Notes under the pieces: model-generated
Databases searched by the model: none
Told to the model about the DNA's origin: nothing
What the model saw: the letters and a program-made list of their open reading frames with translations, nothing else
NCBI RefSeq assembly: GCF_023159225.1
Contig: NC_063162.1
Span: forward strand, 101,510,094-101,574,093
DNA: 64,000 bases
Direction of reading: 5' to 3'
Source: Perognathus longimembris pacificus
Taxonomy: Eukaryota; Chordata; Mammalia; Rodentia; Heteromyidae
In this document: piece by piece, positions 22,107 to 34,209 of the stretch
Numbering within the stretch: the first letter of the stretch is position 1
How the letters are laid out: every line of letters begins with the position of its first letter
Made by a program: the position numbers and the translations under genes

Positions 22107-22350
22107 TCCAGGCATCGGTGGCTCACACCTATAATCTTAGCTACTCAGTAGGCTGAGATCTGAGAATCATGGTCTCATGGTCCAAAGTCAGCCCAGGCAG
22201 GAAAGCCTGTGAGACTTTTACCTCAATTAACCATCAGAAAACCAGAAGAGATGCTGTGGCTCAAGTGGTAGAGCACTAGCCTTGAGCTGAAGAGCTCAGG
22301 GACATTATCTAGGCCCAGAGTTTAAGCCCCATGAACGACCAAAAAAAGTG
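22107..22350 (+). mobile_element. 7SL-Geo composite SINE, nearly complete
   Basis: 7SL-like arm (ggcatcggtggctcacacct, ctactcagtaggctgagatc), linker (gcccaggcaggaaagcctgt, cctcaattaaccatcagaaa), Geo arm (ctgtggctcaagtggtagag, gagctcagggacattatcta, agtttaagccccatgaacga) and a short A tail. Confidence 0.95.
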
Positions 22351-22689
22351 CCAATTCATGTAAAAATCAATTCATACAAATATTTTGATCTATCCATAAT
22401 GCTTCTATTATCAGCAGTACTTTCTGTCTTCTAGCTTTTTGGTTTAAAAATTTTTTTTTTCAGTCAGCTAGACAAAATATACCCAATATACTCCTCTAAT
22501 AGTCTTAAAAGGAAAAGACTCTTGCCTTAATTTTGGATTTCAGTATTCTTTTGTATTATATATGGATCTTTGGTCTAAAACATTATTTTCTTTAGTTTGT
22601 TGAAGATATTATTTATTTGTAAATTCTTTCTTTAATTTTAATTCTGATCACTTATTTTCTGATCTTTTAATTTTTGCTCCAAATGTATT
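22351..22689. other. No gene or clear repeat seen
   Basis: Very AT-rich, with a T run at 22,451-22,460. Confidence 0.5.
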
Positions 22690-22808
22690 CTTTTTCTTTC
22701 TTTTCTCCTTTCTTTCTTCCCTCATTCCTTCCCTCCCTCTTTCCTCCCTTCTCTCCTTCATTTCTTCCTTCCTGTCTTTCTTCCTCTCTTCCTTTCTTTC
22801 TCTTTGTT
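22690..22808. repeat. C/T-rich imperfect (CTTT)/(CCTT)n tract
   Basis: Interrupted pyrimidine repeats directly before the tail end of a minus-strand SINE. Confidence 0.9.
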
Positions 22809-22811
22809 TCG

Positions 22812-23024
22812 TGCAGTCCTGAGGTTTGAACTCAAGGATTGAATGATGTGCTCAAGGATACTACTCTATCAGTTGAGCCATAGCTCAACTTCTGGCCTTT
22901 TGGTGGATAAAGATACATGAGTCTCACAGATTTTCCTGCTTGGGCTGGCTTCAAATTGCTATCTTCAGCTTTCAGCCTCCTGAGTAGCTAAGGTTATAGG
23001 CATGAGCAACTGACAAGCCCAATA
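22812..23024 (-). mobile_element. 7SL-Geo composite SINE
   Basis: Geo arm (gcagtcctgaggtttgaact, tatcagttgagccatagctc), then gagtctcacagattttcctg and a 7SL-like arm (tttcagcctcctgagtagct, aaggttataggcatgagcaa). Confidence 0.88.
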
Positions 23025-23037
23025 CACTCTTATTCAC

Positions 23038-23368
23038 TTTTTTTTTTTTGGTGGGGGAGGGTACTAGGATTTAAATTTGCTAGGCAAATGCTCCACTTGA
23101 ACAGCATCTTAGGCCTTTGAACTTAGTTATTTTTCAAGCAGCATTTCATGTGTTTTTTTTTTTCTCCAGCCTATCCTGACCATTGTTCTATTTACACTTC
23201 CTATATAGCTGGGATGATAGGTGCATACCACTATGCTTGGCTTTTTATTGGTTGAGATGGAATCTGGTGAACTTTTTTGTCTGGACTGGCCTTGAACATG
23301 GATCCTTCTGATTTGTGCTTCCCAAGTATCTAGGATTACTGGCATGAGCTACCACAATGGGCTTGCAA
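23038..23368 (-). mobile_element. Three-part 7SL-7SL-ID SINE
   Basis: Plus-strand order: T run, ID-like arm (gtactaggatttaaatttgc, taggcaaatgctccacttga), 7SL-like unit (agcctatcctgaccattgtt, atatagctgggatgataggt), second 7SL-like unit (tggccttgaacatggatcct, gtatctaggattactggcat). Confidence 0.75.
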
Positions 23369-23546
23369 TTCTTTTTCAGTGTTTTGTCACCCAAGGCAGC
23401 TGGATTCTCCTGTTCACTCTGCATTTTGACAATGCTGCCATGTATTGTTTTGGCTGAAGCAGATGAACAAAATCTTGTTTCATGAAGACGTGTGGTTGGA
23501 AGAGGAAGAACCAAGGACAGTTCCCGAAAGGATGACAGCCCCAAAT

Positions 23547-23754
23547 GGTGGGACGGGGAACCAATGCAACAGCTATGCTCACTAGACACTATGTTGGAAA
23601 TGAACTTTACCACTTGGGGTGGAGGGGAGTCAGGGTGGGAGGAAAAGTGTGGGAAAACAAGAGAGGGGATAACACTGTTCAAAAAGAAATGGACTCATTA
23701 CCTTACTTATATAACTGTAACCCCTCTGTATATCATCTTTACAATTGAAAAAGA
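23547..23754 (+). mobile_element. L1 3' UTR insertion with near-perfect target duplication
   Basis: A short 5'-truncated 3' UTR: G-rich block (cttggggtggaggggagtca), then the conserved terminus (taactgtaacccctctgtat, catctttacaattgaaaaa). Flanks are atgacag-cccaaat at 23,532-23,546 and 23,755-23,769, 15 bp with one mismatch. No coding sequence; the open frames across it are spurious. Confidence 0.78.
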
Positions 23755-23769
23755 ATGACAGTCCCAAAT

Positions 23770-24756
23770 TAATTCTACTTACTGGACAGTCTTTTTATGC
23801 TTCACTGTCCTTTTTCTAAAAATGGGGTCAGAGTATTTCATTTAATAAGTACTGAAATTATACTATTAAAAATGCTGCAGTGACATATAGAACTTTACAC
23901 TTACCCAGAAAATAAGAAGCTACTTCCTTTAGGAAGATGATGCCTGAGACAACATGGTTACTGAAGCAAATCATTCTTTCCAGTAGCTACCCTTAACCAC
24001 TGCACCTCAAACCTAGAAAGTGCTAAGTAAAACTTTTCTTCATGGGAAAAACAGTACCAATTTCCCACCACCCCATCCTGCCAGATAAGATGTACATTCT
24101 GGCTTGTTTTCAAAATGCAGATAAATATATTTCTCTGAAACCCAATGCCTAGTTAGCTTGTCATTTTTCATCTGTAGAAACTGACTCACGTTTTGTTTCC
24201 TATAACTAGGTGAATGCATTGCATCTCAATGTAACAAGGAGGAAAGCTGATTGCTATAGAACCTAGCCTGCAATGAGTTGTGCATTGAGTCACTCAGTGG
24301 ACCAGTGAAGCTGGAGTGTTTGTGTTCTCACAGGGCCTATTTCATTATCATGCACATTCTGTGTCTCAGTGACAGAGTGGCTGAGGGATCACAGGAAATC
24401 CTGCCCTTAATGCCTATCCAAAAGACCAATGGAGACAAGAGCCCCTTGGCAGGGGTTGGGGGGGATGGCAGTAGCTGAGGGCAATGGATGGGGCAAGGCA
24501 TAGATGGTGTTCTCTGATACTCTCCAGATTTTGTATTATACCCAAAATGGTATAATCCATGGGCATCCCAGGGTCTGGAAGAATATTTGCAGCCTCGATT
24601 TAAGAGATTGAGATGTGTCTGCATTTGGAAACTGGAGACACACTGGACTCACCTGAGATATGGGTGAGGACAAAGTGAGAAGATAATAAAAAAAAACAAA
24701 ACAGCTCATTGAAAATACTTAAACCTTACCTAAGGGCAGAAACTTACTTTATTTAT
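23770..24756. other. No gene or clear repeat seen
   Basis: Unique-looking DNA of moderate GC content. The open frame at 24,278-24,478 and the opposite frame at 24,337-24,624 have no recognisable product. Confidence 0.5.
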
Positions 24757-25042
24757 TTACTTTTTTGTATGTGTGCAGTTGTTAGAGCTTGAACTCAGAG
24801 CCTGGGTGATGTCCCTTAGCTTTTTGCTCAAGGTCAGTGATCTATCACTTGAGCCACAGCTCTACTTCTTGCTTAAAAAAAAAAAAACCCGCAAAAAAAA
24901 CCCCAACAGAATCTTGTTAGTGGGAGATAAGAATCTTGTGGACTTTCCTTCCTAAGATGGCTTTGAATCTCAGTCCTCAGATCTCCAGCATAGTCTTGCA
25001 TAGTGAGGAGCACACATGTGAGCCACGGGGGCTTGGCTTGTT
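24757..25042 (-). mobile_element. 7SL-Geo composite SINE with internal A-rich insertion
   Basis: Geo arm (agagcttgaactcagagcct, tatcacttgagccacagctc) and 7SL-like arm (tttgaatctcagtcctcaga, gtgagccacgggggcttggc). They are separated by an A-rich block at 24,876-24,909 that other copies lack. Confidence 0.85.
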
Positions 25043-26483
25043 GTTGTTTTAAGTGCCTATAACCCTATTATGCAGCAGTTCATCAGCTTGCACAGTCCAG
25101 GCCTGAAGAGATGTTTCATGTGCTTCTGTCAGGGCAAAGGAAGAAACATACTACATCATCCTGTGGTGATCTTGTCCTGCAGTTGACATTGGCTAAATTG
25201 CCAATGAGAGGCTTGATCTAGTCATGGGCATTTTTATCTCTATAATCTGTCATGAGCAAGAAATTGCAGCTTCCTTATCAATGACTTTATCTTTCAAGTC
25301 CTTTATTCTTTTGTATATAGAACTAGGAATGAAATTACTGAAGAATGCTTTATGAGAATATATCAAATACTTCTATGTGTCTATCTGACATTTAATAATC
25401 CATTATCAAATTTTTTTCAGCTAAAAGTAAGCAGGGTCTTAGCACTGAAACAATCTTTGAACTTAGAAATTGGTTCTTGAGTGCAACCTCGACTTGTCTG
25501 TGTTTAATTAGACTTCAATTGCTCCACTTAAAAAGGTCACCTATATTTGGAAAAGACAACTGATTCTAATTGTTAAAATCTAATGCTTGCTGAGTTTTAT
25601 TAGAAAGGTTCAAGTACCTTTTTCCATCTACTTAGGAACATTTACCCATACTTTCCCTTCCATGGTGCCAACCACACCCCCGTATGCCCCTCACCCCCAT
25701 ACAACCAGGTCCTGGAGAAATGAAGTAATCATCTTTAATGGATTAGGCTTTGCTTCTTTGTTTCAGCTATACCAACTGGGGTGTGCAAATAATTTTCTTT
25801 GCTTCAGTAATGGAGCTGTTTCCCAGTGGGTCTGTTAGAGGCATTGCAGGTTGAATAAGAAAAAAGGTCTATAAAGTACTTAGGGTCTCTAGAGATAGCA
25901 GGGTCATATATTAAAGTGGCTTTCTCTCCTTTTTTCTTTCTAGAGAAACAAGATAGAACGGGCTGGGTAAGTGAGTTAAAGGAACTGGTGGAGCCTGCAC
26001 TTGAGTTCCACAGGTTTGTTTCCCGTGGTCTTATGGGACTGTCAAGTTCCATACATATTCTATATCGGTTCCCATGAAACATACAGCTTAGTTCAGAATT
26101 GAATTTGAGAACTAGACAAAAGGCCCCAGATAGTCTGTGAACCATACCAATTCAGTTTTATACAATATTAGGCAAAATAAAAGACAAAAATTAAGAAAAA
26201 TATTGAGCTAAAGATGGTAAGGCAGAGCAGCCCTCATAGCCACTATTCCAATATGAGATGGATTGTTGGTTTTGCCTCCTAATTGTGTATAAATCACCAG
26301 GGATCTTTTTACAAGACAACTATTGCCTTTATCCTATCTATCCATGTGGAAATTTCAAATATAATGGAATTATTGCAATATATCTTTCCTACTGCTCGAA
26401 GTGCTAGCAAATGAGTTTCTATCATAGTAAAATAACAGTCTGAGCTGTCATGTTCCCACATATGACTCTGCAAGGAAAGGGTT
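25043..26483. other. No gene or clear repeat seen
   Basis: Unique AT-rich DNA. The 113-codon minus-strand open frame at 25,804-26,145 has no recognisable product. Confidence 0.5.
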
Positions 26484-26541
26484 TTATTTTCCCTCTCCTC
26501 TCCTCTTCCCTCCCCCCCTCCCCCACCCTTTCTTCTCTCCT
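26484..26541. repeat. C/T-rich tract at a SINE tail
   Basis: ccctctcctctcc, then ccccccc, then tttcttctctcc, ending where a minus-strand Geo arm begins. Confidence 0.85.
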
Positions 26542-26645
26542 TTTTTGTGCCAGTACCTAGGCTTGAATTCAGGGCCTTGGTATTTTCTCTTAGCGTTTTG
26601 TTCAATGTTGGCACTCTACTACTTGATTCATGCCTCCACTTTCCT
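26542..26645 (-). mobile_element. Isolated Geo-arm fragment
   Basis: Only the right arm of the SINE is present (gccagtacctaggcttgaat, tgttggcactctactacttg, catgcctccac). No 7SL-like or ID-like left arm follows, as expected of a 5'-truncated copy. Confidence 0.75.
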
Positions 26646-28794
26646 CTGTAAGGAAAGGCTGGCTGCATCCAAGCTTAGACTCAGGAAAAGAGGCACCGAG
26701 ATAGGGAGGGCTATCAGAGCTGCCACCATTGTGAGCGCTGCTGTGGCATTTCTGATAAACACCAGAAGAAAGAGGCCAGCTGAGGACTCTGTCTTGAAGG
26801 CTCTCTATTTATAAGCAGCAGAGAGGAAAGCAGCAGTGCTGAGGGAATTATCAGCCAACAGTTTTTTGACAACGGTTGGACAATGTTATAGGTGAAAAAG
26901 CTTCTGTTCTCCAGTGTTTCCAGAAAGAAAGAAAAGAAAAGAAAGTGTGTGCTCTTACTTTAGAAAGGATGACTGCACTAGGAATTTGAAACATTTCTAA
27001 GGGATATCTTTCCAAACCTTCTAGGATGTGAGTCATTACTGCAGAATCTTGAGAAAAAGACAACTCAGCTATAAAGTTGTACAGAAAATGACACCTTGTC
27101 TCCACATCTAACTAACAACCTATTCCTTTAAAGGAGCAGTTTGGGGGATCTTTACTGTTTTGTTAATGGTAAGGATGTCTGCAGGGCAAATAGGCTAACG
27201 ATTCCACATGGCCCAAGAACAGCTGGCTATGATTTTTTTCTTCTGTTTTCTCCTTGCCCCAGTTATAGTCCTTATTCTCTTTTGAACTACTTTGAAAAAA
27301 GGATTTGGTTCACCCCTTTCTCTGAAGCAACAAACAGCAAATAACAAAGAGTTGTTTCCCTTTTTCAGGAGTATTTTCATTCAGGGGCCAGAGAAATTCT
27401 ACTTGTAGAATTGCAGATGTCAGCTAGCCTGGTAAGGAGGCATTTGGAGCATCAAGGAGAATGCTATTTATCCTGCCCAGCTGTCTCTCTATCCCTGCAT
27501 GGGTTCCACCAACAGAATAGACATCTCTCTCACACCCCCTTTTGTAAGTCACAATAAGATGTCTAGGTAGTGTGTCAGAGTAAATGGCTGAGTGGAGGAG
27601 GCATTTCTGAACATCCTGCCTGTCCTTGTTTTTAAGGTTGGGTCTAAGGAGATTTTTTCAGAAGTTAAAGAAGTTTCTAAGCTGATCACCCTGTTTAGTG
27701 GGTGATGAGCCATTTGCTGAGAAGGGCTTTGGTCTTTCCTCAGAATGATTGTTCTGAAAAAAAGCAAAGGGAAATTAATACTATGTAGTTGAAACATTTC
27801 TTTAAAAAAATACCATAGCAACTTGAAGAATGAACTTGTTCTCCTTTTGTTTATTCAGAAAAAAATAAGAGCATCTTAATTGAGTATCATGGTCTCTTGT
27901 ATATCATGGTATGTTTGTATCACTTCATATCTCTATTAAGTTTGTGACCTAACATCAGAGGTACCTGACCCTGTTCCATCCCCAAACCCTAGAACTTTGT
28001 GCACAATTCTTTATTTCTCCTGCAAACCTACTAATCAAATATTCTTGGTCTCTCTATTAACATTCTTCTTTGTAAGTGGCAGTTTGGATACTTTAGGTTG
28101 AAAAATTAAAAGTCATATTATTTTGGAGCAAACATGGATTATAATGAATGCCACTAGACACATTTGAACACAATGTTTTTGGAATAGAAAGAAGGAAAGA
28201 ATCAATTCTAACTGAGAAAAGAAATTACATTGAGAGTGACAATAATGGTAGGTCCTATTCATTCAATTGTTCAGTTAGCTATCAAACTATACCAGTCTTT
28301 AATCTGGAGATAGAAATGCTAATGGAGAAGAATTACAAGAGACAATGAGACTTTGGTAATGTCACTACTGAGTAAACCTTGCATTTTTGTATCTACAAAC
28401 TTTCCCCACAAGTGTAGGGAGTTCTTGTGCATCACTCATTTCACAGGAAATTTTCAAATAAAAACAAGCATATAGAAACAGGTCCCTATTTCCTGAAAAA
28501 TTGCATACAGTGAGCAGAGTTAAGGTGTGGCTATGGCGCATGGACTTTGCCAATGTGGCTTGGCTCTAGTCCCCTGTGTTGAAATACATTTCACAAGTGT
28601 TTGGGGAGGTGAATTTATGCTTTTTGCAATATTGCACATTTTTGTAGTAATTTCAGATGGAAAAAGTTCAAACAAGTTTTATTAGGCTTTGGTATATTCA
28701 GCTGAGTTCAGCACTCAGAAAAGTTACTCATCCTGTGTGGAGGAGAGATACAAAGGTGAAGCTAACCAGACTCTACACTCAAGACTCTCTCAAT

Positions 28795-28798
<4 letters not shown>
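26646..28798. other. No gene supported
   Basis: About 2.1 kb of unique DNA. The first 200 bases are GC-richer than their surroundings and include a TATA-like tatttataag at 26,806-26,815. No exon, CpG island or repeat could be identified. Confidence 0.5.
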
Positions 28799-28842
<44 letters not shown>

Positions 28843-28857
28843 TGTATGTGTGTGTGG
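28799..28857. repeat. (GT)n microsatellite
   Basis: About 28 units with gtat interruptions toward the right end. No SINE abuts it. Confidence 0.96.
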
Positions 28858-29059
28858 GGGTCAGATGTTTAAGTAAAATGCTGCCATTATAAGAGACTTA
28901 ATAATAAAATATTGAATTGGCATGAAAAGAATGTAAATTCTAAATGTGAAGATTAAAGAAGGCAATTATGCTGACAAGAATAACAATGGTAATAGGAATA
29001 ATAGCATTTTTAAAGTATTATATTTGAGATACACTAAAAATATTATTTCATTTATTTCC

Positions 29060-29402
29060 TGCTATGGGCTGAATGCTTGTGTCCTCCCCCTCCAATTTCC
29101 ATTAGCATCCTTCAATTTGCATATAGAAACTTTAATTGCCATTGTGATATTGGGAGGTGAGCCTTTGGAAGGTAAGTAAGTCACGAGAATGGAGCCCTCA
29201 TGAATGGAATTAGTGCCCTTCAAGGAGAGAGATGTGAGAGAGGTGATCACTTTATTATGCAAAATTGAAGCACAAAGGCAGCTGTTGGATAGAACCAGAT
29301 CTAATGTCACCTTGAACATGGATTTTCCTGAGCCTCCAGATCTGTCGGTGACCAAACATCCACGCGCTCAGGCTTATGGCAGCCTGAACTCACTGAGACG
29401 TC
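29060..29402 (+). mobile_element. Ancient LTR-like repeat (MaLR-type)
   Basis: Landmarks in order: tgctatgggctgaatgcttg with gtcctccccctcc, ttgggaggtgagcctttgga, tggagccctcatgaatggaa, ttagtgcccttcaaggagag, cctgagcctccagatctgt and the terminal block cagcctgaactcactgagac. Subfamily uncertain. Confidence 0.62.
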
Positions 29403-30435
29403 CCCCTCCCCAAATCTATGGAAATCATTCCTTAACAGAACACACTGAGGCTTATACAGATAGATAGCTAGAGAAAGAAACGTGATGAGAAAAAGGTAGA
29501 CTGTGAATTTGAGTTTTGTCTGTCTAGTATCCAAGTCTACATTTTTTCTACCCTTAGAAGCAATGTCATTCTAAAATATGTATGATTGCAATAGCCAGTC
29601 AATGTTGACACTTTTAGAGAGACCATTTTTCCTGGATAAGCTATGAATTTGTGACAACCTGGCAATTTTACAACTTTGTAAGAATTTTCATATAATATAC
29701 CTAGCAGTCAGAAAAATATCCTTTATTCAGAATACTTAATTTTAGAAAGTATAGTCATTTAAAATCATAGTAAAGATTACAAACGGAATTGTTCCCCTCC
29801 CCTCCAAAACCACCTTAATGCCATGATAGTTTTCACATGGGCATTTGAAGGTCATTGGGCTGGGAAAAAAGGAGCTCAGTGCACAGGCAGGGTGAGGACC
29901 CCATGGAGAACAACTGTGCAGTCTCCTGGGGCTTGGATAGACTAACCTGACCCAACTATGATGGCCAACTGGGCTCCCCATCCCTCTTGTTTCTATTACA
30001 TAGGTCTGGACAAAGGAGTTAAGTTCATCCAACCACTCCCAAAGGCAAATCAGCTAACTAATGACATTCATATATGCACACAAATGATTTGCATTCCATG
30101 ACTTGCTTTCTGGAACCATTTATTTTGAATGTCTTTTATGAGACTTTTCCCTTGGGATACATAGGCATGTTATGGGGAATCTTTGCTACAGCTAAACGGC
30201 TACATTTTCCCTTCCAAGAGATATATCCTGAATAAATCTAATTACAAAGTTTATTACGTGGACAGTGTTATAAAGATATAAAATTATATAACCATTTGGA
30301 TATGTTTTTTAAGCTATATTTCTTTATTGAAGAGTAGAAATGAGATGAAAATGGAAGTAGTTAGGGAATATACTGTATTTGTAGTATTTTAAGTGAATTA
30401 AAAACCTTCCAGTGTGACCGTCTTCCTCGTGTGAA
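29403..30435. other. No gene or clear repeat seen
   Basis: Unique-looking DNA. A 96-codon minus-strand open frame (29,742-30,032) has no recognisable product. Confidence 0.5.
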
Positions 30436-30684
30436 AAAAAGGAATGGTGGCTCATGCCACTAGCTACTCAGGACACTGAGATCTGAGGACTGAGGTTAAA
30501 AATCAGCTTGAGTAGGAAAGTTGGTGACAGTCTTACCTCTAATTAACTACCCCAAAAGGCAGAACTGGAGGCATGCTCAAGTGGTAGAGCAGTGTCCTTG
30601 AGCAGAAAAAGCTAAGGGACAGCACCCAGGCCCTGAGTTCAAACTTTAGTACCAGTACAAAAAATAAAATAAAATAAAATTTGA
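30436..30684 (+). mobile_element. 7SL-Geo composite SINE
   Basis: 7SL-like arm (gaatggtggctcatgccact, gacactgagatctgaggact), linker (cctctaattaactacccc), Geo arm (gctcaagtggtagagcagtg, gggacagcacccaggccctg), and an (AAAAT)n tail at 30,660-30,682. Confidence 0.92.
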
Positions 30685-31360
30685 AGACCAATATGGTCTA
30701 CCATATTTACATTTTATGATATAATAGCAAAAAACTTTGTTTCAATCAATGTAATGGCATTTTAAAATATTACTATAAAAGAAATATAGATATATTTAAA
30801 GTATAATTTTGTGATCGGCACCATACTTAACTGGTATTAGGCCAGCCTATTATTTTTTTTCTTAATGTCCTTGAATATGGAAGAAGACATCTTTGTGCTC
30901 TCCATGAGAGTTAGTATCCTGAATTTCTATCCAAATTCATAGATAGCAGGATAGTTCCAAAATAGCATATAATTACAAAGGATGCTAAATGCTGCCACAT
31001 TTTAACATTTTACTTTAGCTTTTGCAATGGAATTTGAATTGTGCCAGCCATCTTGTATTAGTCAGACCCAGGGGGATTTTATTGTTATTTTGAACTCAAT
31101 CTATTTTTATTTAATTCTATGGGAAACACACATAGTTTGTACATCTGCCAGAAATTTATTTTTCCACTGCCTATCCCTCAAATCTAAGTAAGTACATTCT
31201 ACATTTTTATGTTGGGGGCATAGTGGGATTCAGTTCAGTCAGGAACAACCATTTGAAATGATAGAATATAGGCTGGAGTTTTCTTTTTTAATGACTAATA
31301 TTCTGCCAACGAAGAGTTAAATTAGGTTTTTGCTTATTGATTCTTCAAAATAACACATTA

Positions 31361-31363
<3 letters not shown>
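30685..31363. other. No gene or clear repeat seen
   Basis: AT-rich unique-looking DNA. Confidence 0.5.
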
Positions 31364-31402
<39 letters not shown>

Positions 31403-31413
31403 GTGTGTGTGTG
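31364..31413. repeat. (GT)n microsatellite at a SINE tail
   Basis: About 24 units with one gc interruption. It ends where the Geo arm of a minus-strand SINE begins (tctagtcctgggactctg). Confidence 0.96.
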
Positions 31414-32411
31414 TTCTAGTCCTGGGACTCTGTCTCTGATCTTCCTTTTGTTCAAGGCTAGCACTCTACCACTTGAGCCAGAACTCCACTTCTGGCTTTT
31501 TTGTAGTAGTTTATCATAGATAAGAGTCTTATAGATTTCCTGCTAATGGACATTTTTACTGGGGTGAGGTGGAATCTCAATATTGTTTTGATTTGCATTT
31601 CTTTTATGGCGAGTGATGTAGAGCACTTCTTCATGTGTTTCTTTGACATATACACAATGGAATTCTATGCCTCTATCAGGAAGAATGACATTGCCCCACT
31701 CATAAGGAAATAGAAGGACTTGGAAAAAATTATACTAAGTGAAGTGAGCCAGACCCCAAAAAACATGGACGCTATGGTTTCCTTCATAAGGAATAACTAG
31801 TACATGTTTAGGCTAGTCATAGCAGAAGATCACAATAGCACAATAGCTATGCTCTTTTGAACATGTAAGATGATGCCAAGTGAAATGAACTCCACTTTAT
31901 GGAAACAAGCGTTATATCATTGTTGTAATTATTTGCAACATGCCATGTGAAACCGTACCCTTTTTTTTCTCTCATATTCCCTTCCTGTGGTTTTACCCCC
32001 ACTATAACTGTATCTCATCTCAGTACCCTGGATACTGTATATACATGTATTAGAACTAGGGAAGGGAAAGGGAATACCAAAATGGAGAGACAAAGGATAA
32101 AAAGACAAATGATTCCAAAGGCAATACTTACAAAACCATTTGGTGTAAACCAACGGTAAAACTCAATGGGGGGGGGGGGAGAAGGGAAAGGGAAGAAGCT
32201 GGGGGGGGGATGAGGGAGGAGGTAACAAGTTGAACAAGAAATGTACTCACTGCCTTACATATGAAACTGTAACCCCTCTGTACTTCACTTTGACAATAAA
32301 GGGGGGAAAGAAAAGAGTGTCATTGACCTTCCTGCCATGGTTGGCTTGGAACCACAATCCTCAGATCTCAGCCTCCTGAGTAGCTAGGATTACAGGCATA
32401 AGCCATGAGTG
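31414..32411 (-). mobile_element. 7SL-Geo composite SINE split by an L1
   Basis: The Geo arm and linker are at 31,414-31,543 (ctctaccacttgagccagaa, ataagagtcttatag). The 7SL-like arm is at 32,313-32,411 (cacaatcctcagatctcagc, ctcctgagtagctaggatta). The linker block aagagt...ttcctgc appears on both sides of the inserted L1 as its diverged target duplication. Confidence 0.88.
31544..32312 (+). mobile_element. L1 insertion with 5' inversion
   Basis: 31,544 to about 31,640 is antisense L1 (tactggggtgaggtggaatc, the same block as 58,181 and 60,337). From about 31,650 the strand switches to sense: the last ORF2 codons (YTMEFYASIRKND, one in-frame TAG, ending VSFIRNN), then the 3' UTR with G runs and the terminus taactgtaacccctctgtac. 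This arrangement is typical of twin-priming insertions. The tail is short and G/A-rich (ggggggaaagaaaag). Confidence 0.88.
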
Positions 32412-32439
32412 GCTGCCTTAAAAACATTTTTAAGCAGTC

Positions 32440-32636
32440 ATTAATGGTCATATGGAGTAGTGAATCCTGTAATCCTTGCATTCAGGAGGCTGTGACAGGA
32501 AGACCTTAAGTTTAAGACCACAGATGAGAGATTCTGTTTAATCAAAGGAAATAGCCCCAACCATCACCACCACCAAAACCCTTAAACCCACCCCCAAGCC
32601 CAAAGAAACCCCAAACAAACCAATCCCCCAACTCAT
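32440..32636 (+). mobile_element. B1-like unit with A/C-rich tail
   Basis: A diverged 7SL-like unit (tggagtagtgaatcctgtaa, ttcaggaggctgtgacagga) is followed by an unusual tail rich in accacc, acccc and aaaccc words rather than pure A. Confidence 0.6.
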
Positions 32637-33039
32637 TAGGAACTGACATAAGTGTGACTTAATTGTTGACTGGCATTACAGCTTTGAATTGTATAACTGC
32701 TCTGTATGTTTATTCATTCAAGAGAAAATTGACATACAATCTTATGTTCACTATGTAACTTGTACTTTCAACAGGAAAAAAATTTAAAGCATGAGATATA
32801 TGGGAATCTTAGCTTGTTACCAGAGGTGACAAGTCCTTTTGTTCTACTGTAGTATCAGAATATGGATATATAGGCAATGTCTCTTTAACCTAAAAAAAAT
32901 AGCCTGCTTTTCACTTTCAAAAAAGCTTTACTCCCAGAACTAGAAGATACAGAAGATATGTTCTTACAGAAAGAGCCTGCAAGTGTCTCAGACCCTAAGG
33001 GAGTTATACCTGTTACAGTCTACTAAATGAAACAATATT
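32637..33039. other. No gene or clear repeat seen
   Basis: AT-rich unique-looking DNA. Confidence 0.5.
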
Positions 33040-33127
33040 TTGTTGTTGGTAGTGGTTGTGGGGCTTGGGCGCTGTCCTTGAGCTCTTCAGCTCAAGGCTA
33101 CCACTCTACCATCTGAGCCACAGCATT
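33040..33127 (-). mobile_element. Isolated Geo-arm fragment
   Basis: gggcttgggcgctgtccttg, cagctcaaggctaccactct and tctgagccacagcatt mark a 5'-truncated right arm with no left arm. Confidence 0.72.
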
Positions 33128-33494
33128 ACAACAACAGAATTTTTGATCCAAACAATCCAACTAAGATCTATTGGAAACCATGAATCCTGAGGGGAAAGAA
33201 AGCAAAACCCAAATTACAAAGTTTTTACATTAACAGTTTTCAGAGCACCAAGGAGAAAACTGAAGACATTTTGTAGCAAATGTCATTATTTTTCCTGTAA
33301 AAAAGAAAATAAACCAGTATTTGTTTGGGGGTGGGCAGGGGTTGATTCCATTTTTTGAGTGTAGATATAGAGATTATAGAAGATTATATGACTTACTGTA
33401 TTTATGAAGTTATTTGCCAAAATATTTAAGGCATAAAATACAATTTCATGTTTAATTTTGCTTTTCAAATGATCTGGGACATCTTTGAAAATTA
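33128..33494. other. No gene or clear repeat seen
   Basis: AT-rich unique-looking DNA. Confidence 0.5.
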
Positions 33495-33680
33495 TACCAG
33501 GGTTAGGGTGCAGGTCAGAGGTAGAGTAGAGCTGGGGGCATGATTCAGGACTGGCTGAGCAGTGTTAGGCCAGCTTACTAGGAATGGGACACTGAGTTCA
33601 AGTCCCAGATACCACAAAACAAGCCAATCCACCAACCAACCAATCAATACATTGTATTACAATGTATTACAATGTATGTT
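33495..33680 (+). mobile_element. ID-like SINE with unusual tail
   Basis: ID-like arm (ggtcagaggtagagtagagc, gacactgagttcaagtccca). The tail changes from aacaagccaatcc-type words into a short imperfect tandem of acattgtatt/acaatgtatt. Confidence 0.5.
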
Positions 33681-33971
33681 GTCTTAACTCAATGGTATAT
33701 GGCTTTGTGAAGAAAAAATTAATACTTGGATGTAAGTAAAACTTAATTGGCAAAAATGACTAATACCAGAGTGAAATTTTGCAGGCTAATGTGTCTCACA
33801 AACTTTTGAAAGAGTAAACTAAACTGATAAAATGTGGTTGGAGGAAAGGGAGAAGAGAGTTTTGTGGGGATGAAGTTTCTGTTAGGCAAGTCAAAAATAA
33901 TTCTAGGAAATGGTGACACAAAATATCAATGTATTTAACACAACCGAATTATGCTCTTAAAAGTGGTTGGG
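33681..33971. other. No gene or clear repeat seen
   Basis: AT-rich unique-looking DNA. Confidence 0.45.
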
Positions 33972-34205
33972 ATGATCCAGGTGCCCATAGTTTATGCCTG
34001 AAATCCTAGCCAATAGGAAATCCTAGACCCTGGTGAAGATGGTTTGCAGCCAGTCTAGGCAGAAAAGTCCATGAGACTCTGTCTCCAAAATAACCAACAA
34101 AAAGCCAAACTGGAAATGAGATAGAGTTACAGCCTAGCTAGCAAGCAAGCTTAAAGTGAAACTTTGAGTTCAAGCCCTCGTAGCCACCAAAATAAATAAA
34201 TAAAT
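33972..34205 (+). mobile_element. 7SL-type composite SINE, diverged
   Basis: 7SL-like arm (agtttatgcctgaaatccta), linker (gtccatgagactctgtctcc, aaataaccaac) and an ID/Geo-like arm (gcctagctagcaagcaagc, tgagttcaagccctcgtag), ending in an (AAAT)n tail. Confidence 0.75.
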
Positions 34206-34209
34206 ACGT

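Noticed and set aside
26646..26860. Promoter suggested by a TATA-like tatttataag and higher GC
   Set aside because: No CpG island, transcript start signal or downstream exon could be supported.
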